A stretch of DNA of 64,000 nt, from positions 1-64,000 of the forward strand of contig CAWDJZ010000018.1 of assembly GCA_963802765.1 (NCBI GenBank), written 5' to 3'. This DNA comes from Gaiellasilicea sp963802765. Lineage in GTDB: Bacteria; Actinomycetota; Thermoleophilia; Gaiellales; Gaiellaceae. This document shows positions 61,440 through 64,000 of this stretch, piece by piece. Below the pieces are notes generated by a model. It saw only the letters and a list, made by a program, of their open reading frames with translations, had not been told where the DNA came from and did not search any database. Position 1 is the first letter of the stretch, and each line of letters begins with the position of its first letter. Both the position numbers and the translations under genes were made by a program.

Positions 61440-62485
61440 CGGTGGATCTGAGCACGACCCGGCTCGACATCGGCACCGGCGCCGAGCCCGCGGACGTCCT
61501 GCTGAAGGCGCGCGGAGTGAAGAAGCACTTCCCCGTGCGCAAGGGAATCCTGAAGCGAACCGTCGGTCATCTCCAGGCGGTGGACGGCGTCGACCTCGAC
61601 GTCTTCCGGGGTGAGACCGTGGGCCTCGTCGGTGAGTCCGGCTGCGGCAAGTCCACTCTCGGCCGCACGTTGATCCGGCTGCTGGAGCCGACCGCGGGTG
61701 AGATCGAGTTCGACGGCGTCGACATGCTGCGCCTCGGCAGCTCCGACCTGAAGGCGATGCGCCGGCACATGCAGATCGTCTTCCAGGACTCCGTCGGCTC
61801 GCTCGACCCCCGCATGAGCGTGAGGGACATCGTCGGGGAGGGCCTGCGGATCCACGGGCTCGAGAAAAAGCGGCGCGAGGAGGCGGTGCTCGAGGTGCTC
61901 CAGCGCGTCGGCCTCAGCGCGGAGGCGGCCGGGCGCTACCCGCACCAGTTCAGCGGCGGCCAGCGCCAGCGGATCGGCCTCGCCCGCGCTCTCGTGCTGC
62001 GCCCGAAGTTCATTGTCGCGGACGAGCCGGTCTCCGCACTCGACGTCTCGATCCAGTCGCAGGTGCTCAACCTGCTCGTCGAGCTGAAGCAGGAGTTCAA
62101 CCTGACGTACCTCTTCGTCGCGCACGACCTCGCCGTCGTGGGCTACATCTCCGACCGGGTCGCCGTCATGTATCTCGGCAAGATCGTCGAGCTGGCGACC
62201 TCCGAAGAGCTCTTCCGCCGGCCGTTGCACCCGTACACCGTGGCCCTCCTCTCGGCGAACCCGGAGCCGGTCCCCGGCCGCAAGCGCCAGCGGGTCGTGC
62301 TCCACGGTGACGTACCGAGCCCGATCAACCCGCCGTCGGGCTGCCGCTTCCGGACCCGCTGCCCGATCGCGCAGCCGATCTGCGCCGAGGTGGAGCCGCT
62401 GCTCGAGGACCACGGCCACAGCCACGGTGCCGCGTGCCACTTCGCCGGGAAACCTCTGCCCGAGACGCCACCGCTGATCGGGTGA
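61436..62485 (+). CDS. Dipeptide ABC transporter ATP-binding protein, DppF type
   Basis: 349 residues; ATG 61436 overlaps the DppD-type stop. GVKKHFPVRKGILKRTVGHL is the DppF-type opening. Walker A GESGCGKSTLGRTLIRLL, FQDSVGSLDPRMSVRDIVGE, signature FSGGQRQRIGLARAL, Walker B FIVADEPVSALDVS and a C-terminal Cys cluster (CRFRTRCPIAQPIC). Forms the ATPase heterodimer with the preceding protein. Confidence 0.95.
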   Translation: MTVDLSTTRLDIGTGAEPADVLLKARGVKKHFPVRKGILKRTVGHLQAVDGVDLDVFRGETVGLVGESGCGKSTLGRTLIRLLEPTAGEIEFDGVDMLRLGSSDLKAMRRHMQIVFQDSVGSLDPRMSVRDIVGEGLRIHGLEKKRREEAVLEVLQRVGLSAEAAGRYPHQFSGGQRQRIGLARALVLRPKFIVADEPVSALDVSIQSQVLNLLVELKQEFNLTYLFVAHDLAVVGYISDRVAVMYLGKIVELATSEELFRRPLHPYTVALLSANPEPVPGRKRQRVVLHGDVPSPINPPSGCRFRTRCPIAQPICAEVEPLLEDHGHSHGAACHFAGKPLPETPPLIG

Positions 62486-64000
62486 CCCTCCGGGACGTCC
62501 GTCTCCTACACGACCGAGCGGGTGCCGATGCGCGACGGCATCACAGCTCTCGGCGGACGTCTATCTCCCGCTCTCGGGCGGGCCGCACCCGACGCTGTAC
62601 CAGTGGACGCCCTACGAGTCGACCCGCGAGCGGTTCGTGAGCTGGGGTGTCTGGTTCGCGCAGCGGGGCTACGCCGCCGTCGTCTCGGACGTCCGCGGCC
62701 GCTACGAGTCAGAAGGCGAGTTCGAGGCATGGAGCAAGGACGGCGTGGACGCGCAGGACTCCCTCTCCTGGGCGGCCGGCGAGGCGTGGTGCAACGGCCG
62801 GATCGGCACCTGGGGACGGAGCTACGGCGCGCTCGTCCAGTGGCAGCTGATGCATCTCGGGCACCCGAACCTCGCCTGCATCGCGCCGCAGGTGATCCAC
62901 GACGACTACTTCTGGGACGGCTACTGGACGGGCGGAGCCTTCCAGCTCGCGCTGACGCTGGGCGCGGCTGCCATCTGGACGAGCGCGATCAGCCTGGTCA
63001 CCGGCCCGGGCGCGGCCGCCCTGATGCTGAACGACCGGGTCTGGCGCCACCTGCCGCTGATCGAGCTCGACGAGGTCACGATCGGCCGCAAAGTCGGCTA
63101 CTGGCGTGAGTGGTGGGAGCACCAGGAAAACGACGCGTACTGGCAGCAGTTCCGCCATCGCCCGGAGACCGTGACGGTGCCCATCTTCCAGCAGGGCGGC
63201 TGGTTCGACCCCTACTCCGGCTCGCACCTGCGCTCGTTCGCCGTGATCGGCGACCGCGTTCCGAGCCGCGTCCTCATGGGTCCCTGGTCGCACGAGGAGG
63301 AGGTCGAGACCTTCCGCGGCGACGTCGACCTGTCCGCGGGCGTGACGGTCGTCCGCGACCACGAGCTCGCCTTCTACGACCGCTATCTCCGCGACGAGGG
63401 AAACGACTGGGAGGAGCGGCCGCCGCTCGAGCTCTTCGTCCTCGGCCGGAACGAGTGGCGCGGCGCGGACGTGTGGCCGCTGCCCGGAACCGAGTTCACG
63501 TCGTTCTTTCTCCGGAGCGGCGCGCGGCTCGATCGCGACATGCCGCGCTCGGACGAGCCGGCCGACCGCTACGCGTACGACCCCGAGAACCCGGTGCCGA
63601 CGATCGGTGGCGTCAACTCGGTGCTGACGATGACGCAAGGCGCGGCGGATCCGATCCTCCCGGGCCCGCGCGACCAGCGCCAACTCGAGGCCCGGGACGA
63701 CGTGCTCTCGTACACGAGCGACGAGCTCGACCACGACCTCGAGGTGATCGGACCGGTCGAGGTCGTGCTCTTCGCGGCCTCGAGCGCCAGGGACACTGAC
63801 TTCTTCGTCCGCGTCTGCGATGTCTATCCGGACGGCCGTTCGATCGTCCTCACGGAAGGTGTCTTGCGCGCGCGCTACCGGAACTCGAACGAGGGCGACA
63901 GCACCGAGCTGCTCGAGCCGGGCGAGGTCGCCGAGTACGGGATTCGCTGCTATCCGATTGCGAACGTGTTCGAGCGGGGCCACCGGATCCGCCTCGACGT
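62482..64000 (+). CDS. CocE/NonD-type serine hydrolase (X-Pro dipeptidyl-peptidase S15 family), 3' truncated, two frame breaks
   Basis: GTG 62482 overlaps the DppF-type stop (GTGA). The signal passes through three frames: VTLRDV, then VSYTTERVPMRDGIT from 62501, then LSADVYLPLSGGPHPTLYQW from 62547, which is open to the window end. The nucleophile elbow is GTWGRSYGALVQWQLM (GxSxG), preceded by VSDVRGRYESEGEF. ESE and HEE-type blocks follow (MGPWSHEEEV). The family includes alpha-amino-acid ester hydrolases, acylases and dipeptidyl peptidases, consistent with the peptide theme of the operon. Confidence 0.8.

Noticed and set aside
60266..62485. 739-codon frame covering both Dpp ATPases
   Set aside because: The first half is an out-of-frame reading of the DppD-type gene. 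The DppF-type protein starts at ATG 61436.

Overview
This is a very GC-rich bacterial window. GTG and TTG starts are frequent, and start and stop codons often overlap (ATGA, GTGA, TTGA). The gene families (LuxR proteins with a large ATPase, LtrA, PF03640 secreted proteins, nSTAND-WD40, a NarL-type histidine kinase) suggest a soil Actinomycetota, possibly Thermoleophilia. That placement is inference. No rRNA, complete tRNA, CRISPR array or transposase/integrase gene was found.

Layout. 0-4.2 kb: the tail of a regulator with helical repeats, then a stress/membrane run (coiled-coil protein, universal stress protein, DUF1003 protein, a membrane protein, AI-2E family transporter). 4.2-10.7 kb: an accessory stretch with a tRNA-Thr-like 3' half (a possible old attachment site), two copies of a ~70-bp palindromic repeat in opposite orientation, small proteins, a 918-residue LuxR-type ATPase regulator and a secreted phosphoesterase. 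I see nothing to call in 5300-5596. 10.8-16.9 kb: the strongest candidate for an undescribed system. A SIR2-like protein overlaps an nSTAND NTPase with a membrane segment and WD40 repeats, and this pair converges on a membrane-anchored isochorismatase/nicotinamidase-fold protein whose catalytic Cys is replaced by Lys.

17-27 kb: one long minus-strand operon led by an IclR regulator: class III aminotransferase, spermidine/putrescine-type ABC transporter, AstE/AspA-type deacylase, M28 peptidase and PanE-like reductase. 27-29.8 kb: LtrA, a PAS histidine kinase and a small conserved protein. 29.8-35.3 kb: a sugar ABC operon behind a LacI-type operator. 35.3-49.5 kb: two blocks built from the same enzyme families (acid-sugar dehydratases of the enolase superfamily, neutral-ceramidase-like proteins, AspA-type deacylases) plus a nitrilase, two class III aminotransferases, a DAP/ornithine-decarboxylase-like enzyme and an SDR. 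49.5-53 kb: phosphoesterase, isochorismatase, amidohydrolase and threonine aldolase. 53-64 kb: a dipeptide ABC transporter split over two divergent operons, with D-aminoacylase, a racemase/epimerase-type enolase-superfamily enzyme, a GntR/FCD regulator and a CocE-type hydrolase.

Three near-identical operators (two ATTGTYRACAAT-like 12-mers starting 18 bp apart) lie at 40.69, 43.45 and 59.52 kb. The last sits at the GntR gene itself, so the 35-64 kb region looks like one regulon for uptake and breakdown of N-acylated or peptidic amino compounds and acid sugars. The substrate is unknown. Two 160-bp MITE-like elements with 12-bp terminal repeats flank part of this region, one bracketed by a CTAG duplication.

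Several genes carry single-base frame breaks (near 83, 1290, 3285, 4870, 17270, 46757, 50130, 52040, 62500 and 62546, and a dozen or more within 13.33-15.3 kb). The protein signal continues across each break, so uncorrected indels are at least as likely as pseudogenes.
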